Origin: Amycolatopsis balhimycina FH 1894
GTDB taxonomy: Bacteria > Actinomycetota > Actinomycetes > Mycobacteriales > Pseudonocardiaceae
Direction: 5' to 3'
Assembly: GCF_000384295.1 (NCBI RefSeq)
Contig: NZ_KB913037.1
Coordinates: 1,221,975-1,285,974, forward strand
DNA length: 64,000 nt
Shown: piece by piece, positions 30,751-40,334 of the stretch
How positions within the stretch are numbered: the stretch's first letter is position 1
How the letters are laid out: each line of letters starts with the position of its first letter
Notes under the pieces: model-generated
Told to the model about the DNA's origin: nothing
The model's input: the letters and a program-made list of their open reading frames with translations, nothing else
Databases searched by the model: none
Translations under genes and position numbers: made by a program

Positions 30751-31085
30751 CGGGTGCCCTCGTCCCGCCGGGACCGGCCCGCCGAATACCACGCGCGGGC
30801 GACGATCGCGACGTCGAGCAGCAGCAGCACCGCCGACCACCCGCGTGACGGCAGGAAGACCAGCCGCGCGACGAGGTCCGCACCGGCGCGGACACCCGTT
30901 CGCACCTCGCCCACCGGGGTCAGGGCAGAGAGGGCGACGGCCAGCCACAGCAGCACCGACCCGATGCCGATCCGGCCGGTCCGGAGCACGTCGAGGACGA
31001 CGACCTCGCCCGGCCCGAGCCAGCAGAACTGCGTGACGGCGAATCGGCGGCGACCACTTCCCGATGAATTCCTGAGAATTTTCAC
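30747..31085 (-). CDS. Small two-helix membrane protein (start uncertain)
   Basis: Two hydrophobic segments (IGSVLLWLAVALSALTPVG and LPSRGWSAVLLLLDVAIVARA) are followed by a basic tail. The GTG at 31085 is used here, but GTG codons further in (about 30989) or the start at 31157 are equally possible, because no ribosome site is clear. The last bases overlap the next small gene (GTGA), which argues for a genuine two-gene unit. It is divergent from the LAL regulator at 31202, and the two may share control. Function unknown. Confidence 0.42.
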   Translation of the reverse strand: MKILRNSSGSGRRRFAVTQFCWLGPGEVVVLDVLRTGRIGIGSVLLWLAVALSALTPVGEVRTGVRAGADLVARLVFLPSRGWSAVLLLLDVAIVARAWYSAGRSRRDEGTR

Positions 31086-31201
31086 CCGGCACACGTTTCT
31101 GTGTCCGGCCGTCGTTTTCCTCGCCCGCAGCGGGTGAGCCGCACAATTCCGTGACAAGATCCGCCGAGATTATCCGGAACGACCGCGAAGGAGAATTACG
31201 C

Positions 31202-33859
31202 ATGCGCCAGTGCCGCGATATCACGTCCCGAAGACAGGTACCGAGAACGAAGATCACCGTTCCCGGGCCCCTGGCGGATCTCGTGCCGCGGCCGCGTCTG
31301 CTCACCCTCCTCGACGGAGCGGCCGAAGCGGCCATGGTGTTCGTCGGCGCCCCGGCCGGGTTCGGCAAGACCGTGCTGCTCGCCGAGTGGGCGCGGCGCC
31401 GGGACCGCGGAGCGGTCGCCTGGCTGTCCGCGGACGCCGACGACAACGACGACCGGCTCTTCTGGTCCGCGGTCCTCGAAGCACTCGGCCGGTGCGACCG
31501 GATCCCGGACGGCAACCCGCTGCGGCTGCTGGCGGTGCCGGAGGCCCCGAGCACCGACCTCGCCTTCCTGGCCGGGGTCGCCGACGCGCTCGACACGCTG
31601 AGCGAACCCGTCGTGCTCGTCCTCGACGGCGCTCAAGAGATCACCGCCCCCGGCCCGTGGCACGGGCTGCGGGCGCTGGTCCGCCACCAGCCGGCCGGAC
31701 TGTGCCTGGCGGTCTCGAGCCGGCGCGAACCACCGCTGCCGCTGGGCCGGGCCCGGTTCGCGGACCAGCTCGTCGAGATCGGCGCCGCCGGGCTGCGGTT
31801 CACCGCCGACGAAGCGGACGCCTTGTTCGCCACGGCCGACGTGGCGATCCCCCGGGACGAGGTCGCCCCGCTCGTCGCCCGGACCGGCGGCTGGCCCGCC
31901 GGGCTGCGCCTCGCCGCGGCGTCCGCGACCCGGCACGGGAGCCTGCGGGAGTTCGACACCGGGCGCGACGCCGCCGTGCTCGACTACCTGACCGACGAGG
32001 TGCTGGCCCCGCTCACCCCGGCGCAGTGGGAGCTGCTGCGGACGATCAGCATCTGCGACGAGCTCCCGGCCGGGCTCGCGCCGGTGCTCAGCGGCCGCGC
32101 GGACGCCGAAGCGATGCTCCGCGAGCTGGGCGAGCCCGCCGCCCGGGTGGTCGACTCCGGTGGCACGCCGCCGCACCACCGCGTGACCCCGCTGCTGCGG
32201 ACCTACCTGCGGGCCGAACTGCAACGCCGGGCGCCGGACCGGGCGCGGTCACTGCACGCGGCGGCGGCCCGCTGGTTCGCCCGGCACGACCGGCCGGCGC
32301 CTGCCCTGCTGCACAGCGTCCGCGCGGGCGATCCCGCCCGGGTCGGCGAACTGCTGCGCGAGCACGCCGTGACGCTGTTCCTCGCGGGGGAACACCACGT
32401 CCTGCGCCTGGCGCTCGCCATGATCGAGGACCGGCGGGTGCCCGCCGACTCCCTGGCCGCGCTGATCTCGGCGGCGCTCTGCCTGGAGGCGGCCGAGACG
32501 TCCGCGGCCGGCCTGCAGCTGGCCAAAGCGGAGGCGGCGTGGCCGGACCGGCCGGCGGCGGAGCTGACCGTCCTGCGGCAGCTGGCGTATGCCCGGCTCG
32601 CCCAGCTCGACCGCGCCCCGGCTCAGGCCCGTCGCGCGGCCGAAGCGGTCGACGAGCGGCTGGCCGGCGGCACCGCGCTCGACGGCCTCGTGATCCTCCA
32701 CCGCGCCGGCCTCCTCCTCTCCCGCGAGCAGGCCCGCGAGACCCTGGTGCGGCTGCTGGGCACCGCCGAGGAGCTCCGGCAGGACTTCACCGTCGCCCAG
32801 TGCCTCACCGCGCTCGCCGAGCTGGCCGGTTACGACGGCGACTACCGGGTGATGGAGACGCTGGCCCGCCGGGCGGAAGCCCGCCGTCCGCGTCAGGAGT
32901 CCGTGCGGTCCGTCCAGGGCGCCCAGGCCAGTGCCCTGCTGGCCTACGGCGCCCTGTTGCGGGGCGAACCCGCCGAATGCCTCAAGCACGCGAAGGGCAT
33001 CCGGCCCCTCCTGGGTGACGCCCCGGCGCGAACGGCCCGCGATCTGCGGCTGCTCACGGAGACGCTGCACGGCGCCGCCGAGTTCGAGCTCGGCGGCTGG
33101 CACTCGGGACTGCGGCGCATGCGCCGGGCCCGCAACCGGCTGGGGGCCGGACGGTCTTGCCCGGCCGGGTACGCCGCCCTGTGCGCGGTGCTGGAACAGC
33201 GCGCGGCCCTGCGGCTCGGGGCGGCGGGCCAGGCCAGGGAGACCGTTCGCTGGGCGCTGTCGGTCCTGTCCGGATCGGGTGAGCTGCTGCTGATGCGCGC
33301 CCGGACCCAGCTGCGCCTCGGCAGGCACCACGCGGCGAGCACCGTGCTGCGGTCACTGGCGGACGACGAAGTGCCCATGGAACTGTCGTGGGCCGCGATC
33401 GAGGCGTCGCTGGTCGGTGTGCAGGCCGCGCTGGCGGCCGGCGCGCGGGAGCGGGCGGCCCGCTTGCTGGACGACGCGTTGCGCGCGGCCGAGCCCACCG
33501 GCGTCCGGTTCCCGTTCGTCTTCGCCCCGCCCGAGCTCATCGGGTTCCTGACCAGCAGGCTGGGTGGGCTGGGCACCGGCGAACGGTTCGCGGGCGAGAT
33601 CCTCGCCGTCCGGCGCCGCCTGCGCACCCCGCCGATGCCGGCCCCGCTGACCGACCGCGAACGCGGCGTCCTGCGCCTGCTGCCGACCCAGCGGTCGATC
33701 GAGGAGATCGCCGAGGACCTGACCGTCTCGCCCAACACCGTCAAGACCCACGTCCGCGGGATCTACGCGAAGCTCGACGTCCGCAGCCGGCGCGAAGCCG
33801 TGGCGATCGCGCAGGAACGCGGGCTGCTCGACACCGAAGTCGCCGACTTCACGGTCTGA
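31202..33859 (+). CDS. LAL-family LuxR regulator (MalT-like), intact P-loop
   Basis: 885 aa from ATG 31202 (AAGGAGAATTACGC upstream). P-loop GAPAGFGKTVLL with Lys56, Walker B near VVLVLDGAQEI, a winged-helix and TPR-like middle, and a C-terminal LuxR domain (LTDRERGVLRLLPTQRSIEEIA, NTVKTHVRGIYAKL). It is closely related in layout to the LAL at 24921-27467, sharing the KITVP-type start and the THVR-IY-KL recognition helix, so the two are likely paralogues. Inducer and targets are unknown; the surrounding SHOCT, ion-channel and DUF2252 genes suggest a membrane or stress regulon. Confidence 0.9.
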   Translation: MRQCRDITSRRQVPRTKITVPGPLADLVPRPRLLTLLDGAAEAAMVFVGAPAGFGKTVLLAEWARRRDRGAVAWLSADADDNDDRLFWSAVLEALGRCDRIPDGNPLRLLAVPEAPSTDLAFLAGVADALDTLSEPVVLVLDGAQEITAPGPWHGLRALVRHQPAGLCLAVSSRREPPLPLGRARFADQLVEIGAAGLRFTADEADALFATADVAIPRDEVAPLVARTGGWPAGLRLAAASATRHGSLREFDTGRDAAVLDYLTDEVLAPLTPAQWELLRTISICDELPAGLAPVLSGRADAEAMLRELGEPAARVVDSGGTPPHHRVTPLLRTYLRAELQRRAPDRARSLHAAAARWFARHDRPAPALLHSVRAGDPARVGELLREHAVTLFLAGEHHVLRLALAMIEDRRVPADSLAALISAALCLEAAETSAAGLQLAKAEAAWPDRPAAELTVLRQLAYARLAQLDRAPAQARRAAEAVDERLAGGTALDGLVILHRAGLLLSREQARETLVRLLGTAEELRQDFTVAQCLTALAELAGYDGDYRVMETLARRAEARRPRQESVRSVQGAQASALLAYGALLRGEPAECLKHAKGIRPLLGDAPARTARDLRLLTETLHGAAEFELGGWHSGLRRMRRARNRLGAGRSCPAGYAALCAVLEQRAALRLGAAGQARETVRWALSVLSGSGELLLMRARTQLRLGRHHAASTVLRSLADDEVPMELSWAAIEASLVGVQAALAAGARERAARLLDDALRAAEPTGVRFPFVFAPPELIGFLTSRLGGLGTGERFAGEILAVRRRLRTPPMPAPLTDRERGVLRLLPTQRSIEEIAEDLTVSPNTVKTHVRGIYAKLDVRSRREAVAIAQERGLLDTEVADFTV

Positions 33860-33967
33860 CGCCGCTCGCCCCACCCGCGGCGGGTGAGGCGGGCGCACCC
33901 CGGATCCGGTCGAGTGGGCCGGGCACGCCCGAGCGTGCCCGGCCCCGATCCCGGACGAGGAGATGTC

Positions 33968-34372
33968 ATGGCCCTGGCGAGCACGGAGTACCCCTTTCTC
34001 AGTCTCATGTGGACAATGCTGGTGTTCTTCTGCTGGATCGCCTGGTTCTGGCTGCTGTTCATCGCCTTCGGCGACCTGTACCGCCGAAGCGACGTGTCCG
34101 GCTGGGCCAAGGCCGGCTGGACGGTGCTGGTGATCGTGCTGCCGCTCCTCGGCGTCCTGCTCTACTTCGGCACCCAGGGCAGGCACTTCGTCGAGCGGGA
34201 GCGGGCGCGCGAAACGGCCTCGCGGCACCGGTTCGACGACTACGTGCGGTCGGTGTCCACATCGGACACGACGGGCGCGGCGCAGATCGCCGAAGCCCGG
34301 CGGCTGCTCGAGGAGGGCGTCATCGACGACGCGGAATTCCAGTCGCTCAAGCGGAAGGCCCTCGCGCGTTGA
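33968..34372 (+). CDS. SHOCT-domain membrane protein
   Basis: 134 aa; ATG 33968 preceded by GACGAGGAGAT. Two membrane helices (LMWTMLVFFCWIAWFWLLFI and AGWTVLVIVLPLLGVLLYFG) form a PLDc_N-like unit. They are followed by a soluble linker and a C-terminal SHOCT motif (AEARRLLEEGVIDDAEFQSLK). SHOCT segments are thought to mediate oligomerisation. The TGA overlaps a TTG that can start the K+ channel gene. Confidence 0.88.
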   Translation: MALASTEYPFLSLMWTMLVFFCWIAWFWLLFIAFGDLYRRSDVSGWAKAGWTVLVIVLPLLGVLLYFGTQGRHFVERERARETASRHRFDDYVRSVSTSDTTGAAQIAEARRLLEEGVIDDAEFQSLKRKALAR

Positions 34373-35397
34373 CCGCGGCACCTCGGTGGCGGTTCGTCCA
34401 CCTCGCCGTGCTCCGGCCCCTGCTGACGGTGACCGCGCTGGTCTGCCTCTACTACCTGCTGCCGGTCGACCAGGTCCTGCGGCCGTGGACGGCGGCCGTC
34501 TTCACCGCCGGCCTCGCCGTCGTGGTGCTGCTGGTCGTCGGCGAGGTGCGGATGATCCTGCGGTCGCCGTTCCCCGCCTGGCAGGGTGTCCAGGCGCTCG
34601 CCCTGATCGTCCCGGTGTTCCTGCTGCTGTTCGCCGACGGCTACTACGTGCTGGGCCAAGACCGTCCGGGCTCCTTCGCCACGGGCTTGACGCGAACCGA
34701 CGCGTTGTACTTCGCCGTCACGGTGTTCACCACCGTCGGCTTCGGCGACATCACCCCGGTGTCCACCGCCGCGCGGGTGCTGGTGACCCTCCAGATGGTC
34801 GCGGACCTGGTGGTGCTGGGCGTGGTGCTGCGCGTGATCGTGACGGCGGTACGGCACCGCCGATCGTCCACAGGGGACGGATCAGTCCGGGGCAGGCAGC
34901 AGCAGCGCGGCGACCAGCCCGGCCACCGCCACGACGACCAGGGTCGTGAGAGCGAGCGCGAAGGACCGCCCGCCGAGGTCCGGCGTCCCGGCCAGGACGG
35001 ACCCGGCCAGCGCGGTCCCCACCGACGAGCCGAGGTTGGACACGCTGCGCGACACCCCGGAAATGTCGCCCTGGGCGGAGTCCGGGAAGCGGGACTGCAC
35101 CAGGTTCACCGACGCCGTGAGCATGATCCCGACCCCGGCACCGAGCAGGAAGAGGCCGGGCACGGCGCTCGCCACGCCGGAACCGGCCCGGACCAGCAGC
35201 AGCACGAGGACCAGGCCGGCGACGGCGAGGACGAACCCGGCGCGGACGAGGCCACGCTGCGAATGCCGGCGCGCCATCCGCCCGGCGGCCGCCGAAGCGC
35301 CCAGGATGCCGGCCGTCGCGGGGGTCAGCATCAGCCCGGTTTCGATCGCGTCGTAGCCGCGGACCTGCTGCAGGAACACGGCGATCACGAAGAATGA
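34369..35397 (+). CDS. Two-pore-type K+ channel protein; frame runs 516 bases into the antisense MFS gene
   Basis: From the TTG at 34369 the first about 170 residues form a membrane protein: LAVLRPLLTVTALVCLYYLL, ALALIVPVFLLLFADGYYVL, a pore loop with selectivity filter TTVGFGD, and VLVTLQMVADLVVLGVVLRV. No cyclic-nucleotide or RCK domain follows. After VRHRRSS, where such channels end, no stop occurs until 35397. The extra 170 residues are Gln/Arg/Gly-rich and lie antisense to the MFS gene, so they are probably not native. A lost stop or a small frameshift is likely. The overlap with the SHOCT gene implies coupling. Confidence 0.7.
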   Translation: MTAAPRWRFVHLAVLRPLLTVTALVCLYYLLPVDQVLRPWTAAVFTAGLAVVVLLVVGEVRMILRSPFPAWQGVQALALIVPVFLLLFADGYYVLGQDRPGSFATGLTRTDALYFAVTVFTTVGFGDITPVSTAARVLVTLQMVADLVVLGVVLRVIVTAVRHRRSSTGDGSVRGRQQQRGDQPGHRHDDQGRESEREGPPAEVRRPGQDGPGQRGPHRRAEVGHAARHPGNVALGGVREAGLHQVHRRREHDPDPGTEQEEAGHGARHAGTGPDQQQHEDQAGDGEDEPGADEATLRMPARHPPGGRRSAQDAGRRGGQHQPGFDRVVAADLLQEHGDHEE

Positions 35398-36282
35398 CCC
35401 CTGCAGGACCAGCCACTGCACGTGCTGGGTCGCCAGCCCGAGTCCCGCGACGCGGTCGCGGAAGAGCCCGGACGGCACCAGCGGTTCCCGGCCCGCCCGC
35501 TCCCGCGCGCGGACGTGCCGGAAGAACACGGCCAGGAACACGGCACCGATCCCGGCGAACAGCCACACCGGCGAAATCCCCCCGGCGGGCAGTACCACCA
35601 CCCCGCCGACGGCGAAGTCGGCCCGGGAGACCAGCCAGCCGTAGGTGCCCGCCTGCAGGACTCCGAAGACCACGAAGAACAGGCCCGCCGCGGAAAGGAC
35701 CGCACCCACGACGTCGAACCGCTTCTCGCGCGGCGGCCCGGGCGGCTCGGTGATCCGGAAGGCCGCCAGGACGATCACGACCACCAGCAGCACCTGCAGG
35801 AGGAAGGACGCTCGCCAGCCGAGCCACGTGGTGACCAGGCCGCCGATGAGCGGGCCGGCCGCGGCCCCGAGCGCGCCCGCTCCGCTGACCACGCCGAAGG
35901 CCCGCGCGCGGGCCGTGAGGTCGCGGCTGGTCACGGTGACCAGGATGTAGATCGGCGGGATCATCAGCGCCGACCCGATTCCCTCCAGCACCGAGTACCC
36001 GAAGACCAGCAGCCCCGGCCCCTGCGCGGCCGAAGCCAGGAGCGCGCCGGTGCCGTAGACCGCCAGCCCGGCCAGGAAGCAGCGTTTGCGGCCCAGCAGG
36101 TCGCTGAGCTTGCTGCCCGGCACCATGAGCGACGCCATGGTGAGGGTGAACACGGTGATCGCCGTCTGCACGCCGATCACCGTGGTGCCGAGGTCCGCGG
36201 CGATGGCGCTGACGGCCACGGTCATGGTGGTGGCCGCGTAGCTCGCGACGAACTGGGCGAGGGCCAGGGGCAGCACGGTCAT
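34882..36282 (-). CDS. MFS multidrug-type transporter (14-TM, DHA2-like)
   Basis: 466 aa. The first helix (LPLALAQFVASYAATTMTVAVSAIAADL) and the motif-A loop (GSKLSDLLGRKRCFL) identify the major facilitator superfamily. Motif C-like GAGALGAAAGPLIGG and the length fit proton antiporters with 12-14 helices, such as EmrB/QacA relatives. The likely role is efflux of a lipophilic compound; the substrate cannot be told. It is divergent from the GH15 gene and convergent with the K+ channel gene, whose frame overlaps it. No local regulator is attached. Confidence 0.88.
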   Translation of the reverse strand: MTVLPLALAQFVASYAATTMTVAVSAIAADLGTTVIGVQTAITVFTLTMASLMVPGSKLSDLLGRKRCFLAGLAVYGTGALLASAAQGPGLLVFGYSVLEGIGSALMIPPIYILVTVTSRDLTARARAFGVVSGAGALGAAAGPLIGGLVTTWLGWRASFLLQVLLVVVIVLAAFRITEPPGPPREKRFDVVGAVLSAAGLFFVVFGVLQAGTYGWLVSRADFAVGGVVVLPAGGISPVWLFAGIGAVFLAVFFRHVRARERAGREPLVPSGLFRDRVAGLGLATQHVQWLVLQGSFFVIAVFLQQVRGYDAIETGLMLTPATAGILGASAAAGRMARRHSQRGLVRAGFVLAVAGLVLVLLLVRAGSGVASAVPGLFLLGAGVGIMLTASVNLVQSRFPDSAQGDISGVSRSVSNLGSSVGTALAGSVLAGTPDLGGRSFALALTTLVVVAVAGLVAALLLPAPD

Positions 36283-36421
36283 CGGCGGGCCTTCCTGCTC
36301 GGGTGCCGCACACGGTGGCCGGGCCGCGGCCCGGCCACCTCACCCGGCGTGGATGAGGCAACCGGCCCCGGTCCCGGAGACGGTGCAGGCGAGGAGATCC
36401 CGGTGCCCCGATGGAGGAACG

Positions 36422-38236
36422 ATGACCGAGACCACGATCGCCGAGCACGCGCTGATCGGTGACCTGCAGACCGCCGCGCTCGTGACGACCGACGGGTCGA
36501 TCGACTGGTTCTGCGCGCCGCGGTTCGATTCGCCGTCGGTCTTCGGCGCCCTGCTCGACGACGAGCGCGGTGGCCGGTTCCGCGTCCGCCCGGCCGGCGC
36601 CTGCGCGAGCTCGCAGATGTACCACCCGGACACCGCGGTGCTGATCACCCGGTTTTCGGGGCCGGACGGCATCGGCGAGGTGGTCGACTTCATGCCGCCG
36701 TGCGGCACCACCGCCACCACCGAGCACCGGATCGCCCGGCTCGTGCGCTGTGTCCGCGGGCGGATGACGTTCGAGGTGGTCGTCGCCCCTCGCTTCGACT
36801 ACGGCCGCCGCCCGCACCGGGCGCTGCTCGTCGCGAACGGCGCCGTGTTCACGGCGCCCGGGACGTCGATCGTGCTGCACGCGGTCCGGGAGCCCGGCGA
36901 CGAGCACCTCGCCGAGGCGCGCGTCGAGGGCGAGGACGTGCACCTGCGGCTCGCCCTCACCGCCGGCCAGGTCCGGGGCGTGGTGCTCGAGACCGACGCC
37001 GCGGAGCCGCCGCGCGAGATCCGCGTCGCCGAGTTCGAAGACCTCTTCCGGGCCACCGTGGACTGGTGGCGCGCGTGGCTGGCCCGCTCCACCTACCGCG
37101 GCCGCTGGCGGGAGATCGTGGCCCGCTCGGCGATCACGCTCAAGCTGCTCACGTACGCGCCGACCGGCGGGCTGGTCGCCGCGCCCACGCTCGGGCTGCC
37201 CGAGCAGCTCGGCGGGGAACGCAACTGGGACTACCGCTACACCTGGGTGCGGGACGCGTCGTTTTCGGTCTCGGCGCTGCTGGCGCTGGGGTTCGCCGAG
37301 GAGGCCGCCCGGTTCGGGAACTGGCTGGGCGACCGGATCCGCGAAGGCCACGCCGGGGCCGGCGGGCCACTGGCCGTGCTGTACCGCGTGGACGGCACGA
37401 CGGATCTGCGGGAGGAGAGCCTCGCGCACTGGTCCGGGTACCGCGGGTCGAGCCCGGTCCGGATCGGCAACGACGCGGCCGGGCAGCTGCAGCTGGACAT
37501 CTACGGCGAAGCGCTCGACAGCGTCTTCGCCGCCGACCGCGCCGGGTTCGAGCTCTCCCACCGGGGCTGGACCGCGCTGCGCGCCGCCCTCGACTGGCTC
37601 AGCGAACACTGGGACCAGCCCGAAGAAGGCATCTGGGAGACCCGGGGCGGTCGCAAGCGCTTCACCTACGGCCGCCTGATGAGCTGGGTCGCGTTCGACC
37701 GCGGCATCCGGCTGGCCACCACCCACGGCAGGCCCGCCCCGGTCGAGGACTGGACCTGGCAGCGCGACAGCATCCACGGCCAGCTCCTCGCCCGCGGCTG
37801 GCACCGGACGCGCAACGCCTTCGTCCAGCACGACACGGGCGACGAGCTGGACGCGTCCCTGCTCCGCATGCCCCGCACCGGGTTCCTCCCGGCCAAGGAC
37901 CCGCTGTGGCTGTCGACGCTCGACGCGATCCAAGCCGGGCTGGTGACCGACAGCCTCGTCTACCGGTACGACCCGGCCGCGTCCCCGGACGGCCTCGCCG
38001 GCTCCGAAGGCACGTTTTCGTTGTGCAGCTTCACCTACGTCGACGCACTGGCACGAGCGGGCCGGCTGGAGGAAGCCCGCACGGCGTTCGAGAAGATGCT
38101 GACCTACGCCAACCACGTCGGCCTGTACGCCGAGGAAATCGCGCCGACCGGCGAACAGCTCGGGAACTTCCCGCAGGCGTTCACGCACCTGGCCCTCATC
38201 GATGCGGCGGTCACGCTCGACGCGGCACTCGGCTGA
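36422..38236 (+). CDS. GH15 glucoamylase/trehalase-type enzyme
   Basis: 604 aa with ATG 36422 after GGAGGAAC. The N-terminal beta-sandwich (IAEHALIGDLQTAALVTTDGS, DWFCAPRFDSPS) leads to an (alpha/alpha)6 barrel with NWDYRYTWVRDASFS and the catalytic Glu pair region (GIWETRGGRKRF and late YAEEIAPTGEQLGNFPQAF). No signal peptide is seen, so the enzyme is cytosolic. In mycobacteria and Streptomyces such proteins hydrolyse trehalose or maltooligosaccharides. The product likely feeds glucose into metabolism during stress recovery. It stands alone, divergent from the MFS gene. Confidence 0.9.
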   Translation: MTETTIAEHALIGDLQTAALVTTDGSIDWFCAPRFDSPSVFGALLDDERGGRFRVRPAGACASSQMYHPDTAVLITRFSGPDGIGEVVDFMPPCGTTATTEHRIARLVRCVRGRMTFEVVVAPRFDYGRRPHRALLVANGAVFTAPGTSIVLHAVREPGDEHLAEARVEGEDVHLRLALTAGQVRGVVLETDAAEPPREIRVAEFEDLFRATVDWWRAWLARSTYRGRWREIVARSAITLKLLTYAPTGGLVAAPTLGLPEQLGGERNWDYRYTWVRDASFSVSALLALGFAEEAARFGNWLGDRIREGHAGAGGPLAVLYRVDGTTDLREESLAHWSGYRGSSPVRIGNDAAGQLQLDIYGEALDSVFAADRAGFELSHRGWTALRAALDWLSEHWDQPEEGIWETRGGRKRFTYGRLMSWVAFDRGIRLATTHGRPAPVEDWTWQRDSIHGQLLARGWHRTRNAFVQHDTGDELDASLLRMPRTGFLPAKDPLWLSTLDAIQAGLVTDSLVYRYDPAASPDGLAGSEGTFSLCSFTYVDALARAGRLEEARTAFEKMLTYANHVGLYAEEIAPTGEQLGNFPQAFTHLALIDAAVTLDAALG

Positions 38237-38451
38237 GTTCCAGCACTGTCCACAATAGACGTTTTCGGCTTTGGTACGGACCACCGGGAGCAGTGGTCCA
38301 GGCAACGAAAGGGCAGAATCCAGGGCCGTCAGTACCCCACCCGGGCCGCCGGATCTTGACCCCGCCGGAACGCGAACCTACCGTCCGGTCACCGTTTCCG
38401 GCGGACGCGGGCCGACCGCTCGCGAAATCCGCCCGTTTCCGAGGAGGTGCC

Positions 38452-40092
38452 ATGCTGTCGAGGCGTACCTTCGTGACCGCGGGCCTGGTGGCCGCGGCGA
38501 GCGCGCCGTTGTGGTCCGCCGTCACCGCGCCGCGCGCGCGGGCGGCCGCGGCCTTGCCGTTGACGCTGAAGAACAATTCGGGCAGCGGCACCGTGTACGC
38601 CTACGTCAGCGGCGCGGACACCTCGGGCCGTCCCGGGTTCGTCACCGCCGACGGCCGGTTCCAGCCGCTGCCGAACCCGTCTTCGCCGGTGACGCCGATC
38701 CCGGACTACGCCATCCCGCTCGGCGGCTCCGGATCCCAGCGCACCGTGACGCTGACCGACTACCTCATCGGCGGCCGGGTGTGGTTCTCGGTCGATCAGA
38801 AGATCCAGTTCTTCGTCAACCCCGGACCCGGCCTGGTGCAGCCCGGCTTCACCAGCTCGGACCCGAACTGGCAGACGAACTGGACGTTCTGCGAGTTCAC
38901 CTACAACAGCGCCAACCTCTACGCGAACATCAGCTACGTCGACATGGTGGCGCTGCCGGTGTCGATGGCCACCACGGGCGCGGCGGGCTCGCAGTCGGTC
39001 AGCCCGCTGCCCGGCGGCGCCCTCGGGAGCATCGCCGACGGGCTGCGCGCGCAGCACAACACCGACGGCGCGCCGTGGGACCGGCTGGTCGTCACCGACT
39101 CGTCCGGCAAGGTGGTGCGGGTGCTCGCCCCCGGCCACTCCCCCGTCGACTTCGGCGGCTACTGGACGAACTACCTCAACGCCGTCTGGGACCACTACCG
39201 CTCGACGCCGCTGACGATCAACGGGCAGGGCGCGATCGGCTCCTACACCGGCACGGTCAGCGGGGACGCGATCGTGTTCGCCGGCCTGAACACCAACGGC
39301 GTGCCGTTCACCAAGCCGAGCGCGGTGGACATCTTCGGCTGCGCGAGCGGGCCGCTGTACAACTCCGGCAGCGACGCGCGCGGTGCCGTCGCCGCCCGCC
39401 TGGCCGCGGCGCTGAACCGAAGCAGCCTGCTGGTGGCCGGCGGCAACAACCAGCCCGACGGCGTCGCACCTTCGCAGTACTACCGGGACGCCACGACCAA
39501 CCACTACGCCCGCCTGGTGCACCAGTACGCGTCGATCGGCTACGCCTTCCCGTACGACGACGTGGGCCCGACCGGCGCCCAGCCCGTCGACGGCCACCTC
39601 CAGGACCCGGCCCCGACGTCCTGGACGGTCTCGCTCGGCGCGGGCGCGGGCGGCGGCACGCCCCCGCCCGGACCCGGCGGCACGAGCGCGTACTCGACGA
39701 TCCAGGCGGAGGCCTACAACGACCAGAGCGGCACCCAGAACGAGTCGTGCGGCGACACGGGCGGCGGGGTGGACGTCGGCTGGCTGGCGAACGGCGACTG
39801 GCTGAAGTACGCCCGCGTCGACTTCGGGACGAGCTCGCCGAACCAGTTCGTCGCCCGCCTCGCCTCCGGCGCGCCCGCCGGGGTGAGCGGCGCGATCAAG
39901 GCCCGCCTGGACAGCGTGTCGGGCCCGGTCATCGCCGAGATCGACTTCGCGAACAACGGCGGCTGGCAGCAGTGGCAGACGGTGCCGGCCAACATCGTCG
40001 CCCCGGCCACCGGCGTGCACGACCTCTTCCTGACGTTCTCCGGAAGCTCGTCGGACTTCGTCAACGTCAACTGGTTCACCTTCACCCGCTAG
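38452..40092 (+). CDS. Secreted GH64 beta-1,3-glucanase with CBM6
   Basis: 546 aa from ATG 38452 with GAGGAGGTGC upstream. The Tat-type leader (LSRRTFVTAGLVAAASAPLW) is followed by the GH64 domain (LPLTLKNNSGSGTVYAYVSG, FCEFTYNSANLYANISYVDM, VDFGGYWTNYLNAVWDHY, SIGYAFPYDDVG), which releases pentasaccharides from laminarin. After a Gly/Pro linker a CBM6 starts at about residue 413 (YSTIQAEAYNDQSG, WLANGDWLKYARVDFG). It may lyse fungal cell walls. No sugar operator is visible upstream. Confidence 0.93.
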   Translation: MLSRRTFVTAGLVAAASAPLWSAVTAPRARAAAALPLTLKNNSGSGTVYAYVSGADTSGRPGFVTADGRFQPLPNPSSPVTPIPDYAIPLGGSGSQRTVTLTDYLIGGRVWFSVDQKIQFFVNPGPGLVQPGFTSSDPNWQTNWTFCEFTYNSANLYANISYVDMVALPVSMATTGAAGSQSVSPLPGGALGSIADGLRAQHNTDGAPWDRLVVTDSSGKVVRVLAPGHSPVDFGGYWTNYLNAVWDHYRSTPLTINGQGAIGSYTGTVSGDAIVFAGLNTNGVPFTKPSAVDIFGCASGPLYNSGSDARGAVAARLAAALNRSSLLVAGGNNQPDGVAPSQYYRDATTNHYARLVHQYASIGYAFPYDDVGPTGAQPVDGHLQDPAPTSWTVSLGAGAGGGTPPPGPGGTSAYSTIQAEAYNDQSGTQNESCGDTGGGVDVGWLANGDWLKYARVDFGTSSPNQFVARLASGAPAGVSGAIKARLDSVSGPVIAEIDFANNGGWQQWQTVPANIVAPATGVHDLFLTFSGSSSDFVNVNWFTFTR

Positions 40093-40137
40093 CCGGGCGG
40101 TCCGAGGTGCGTTGACGGCGCGGCGGCGAGCGCGAAC

Positions 40138-40190
40138 GTCTTGAATGACTCATTCGGGTCTTCGGAGGTCCTGAATGAGTCATTCAAGAC
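40138..40190. repeat. Palindromic hairpin element, copy 1
   Basis: The arms GTCTTGAATGACTCATTC (40138-40155) and GAATGAGTCATTCAAGAC (40173-40190) are perfect 18-base inverted repeats. Each arm also contains the smaller palindrome TGAATGA-C-TCATTCA or a near version of it. The centre carries CTTCGG, so a transcript could fold with a UUCG tetraloop. A second copy lies at 51302-51354. The element sits between the GH64 gene and a response regulator gene that lacks its 5' end. There is no coding capacity of its own. It could be a MITE-like mobile element or a bidirectional terminator. Confidence 0.8.
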
Positions 40191-40334
40191 CTTTGGTCCG
40201 GGCTATCGAGGCAGCTCCTCGCGGGGCCTGGCCACCGTGGGCACGGCCGGGCCCGCGCGGGGCATGATGGCGGCCATGCCATCCGGGAGTCGCTCGTCAG
40301 GGCCCTCGACCTCGAGGGCTACCACGTCACCGAG

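Noticed and set aside
34751..38305. A 1184-codon minus-strand frame
   Set aside because: It is antisense to GH15 and out of frame with the MFS gene. The true genes explain the region, and the long frame has no domain or ribosome site.
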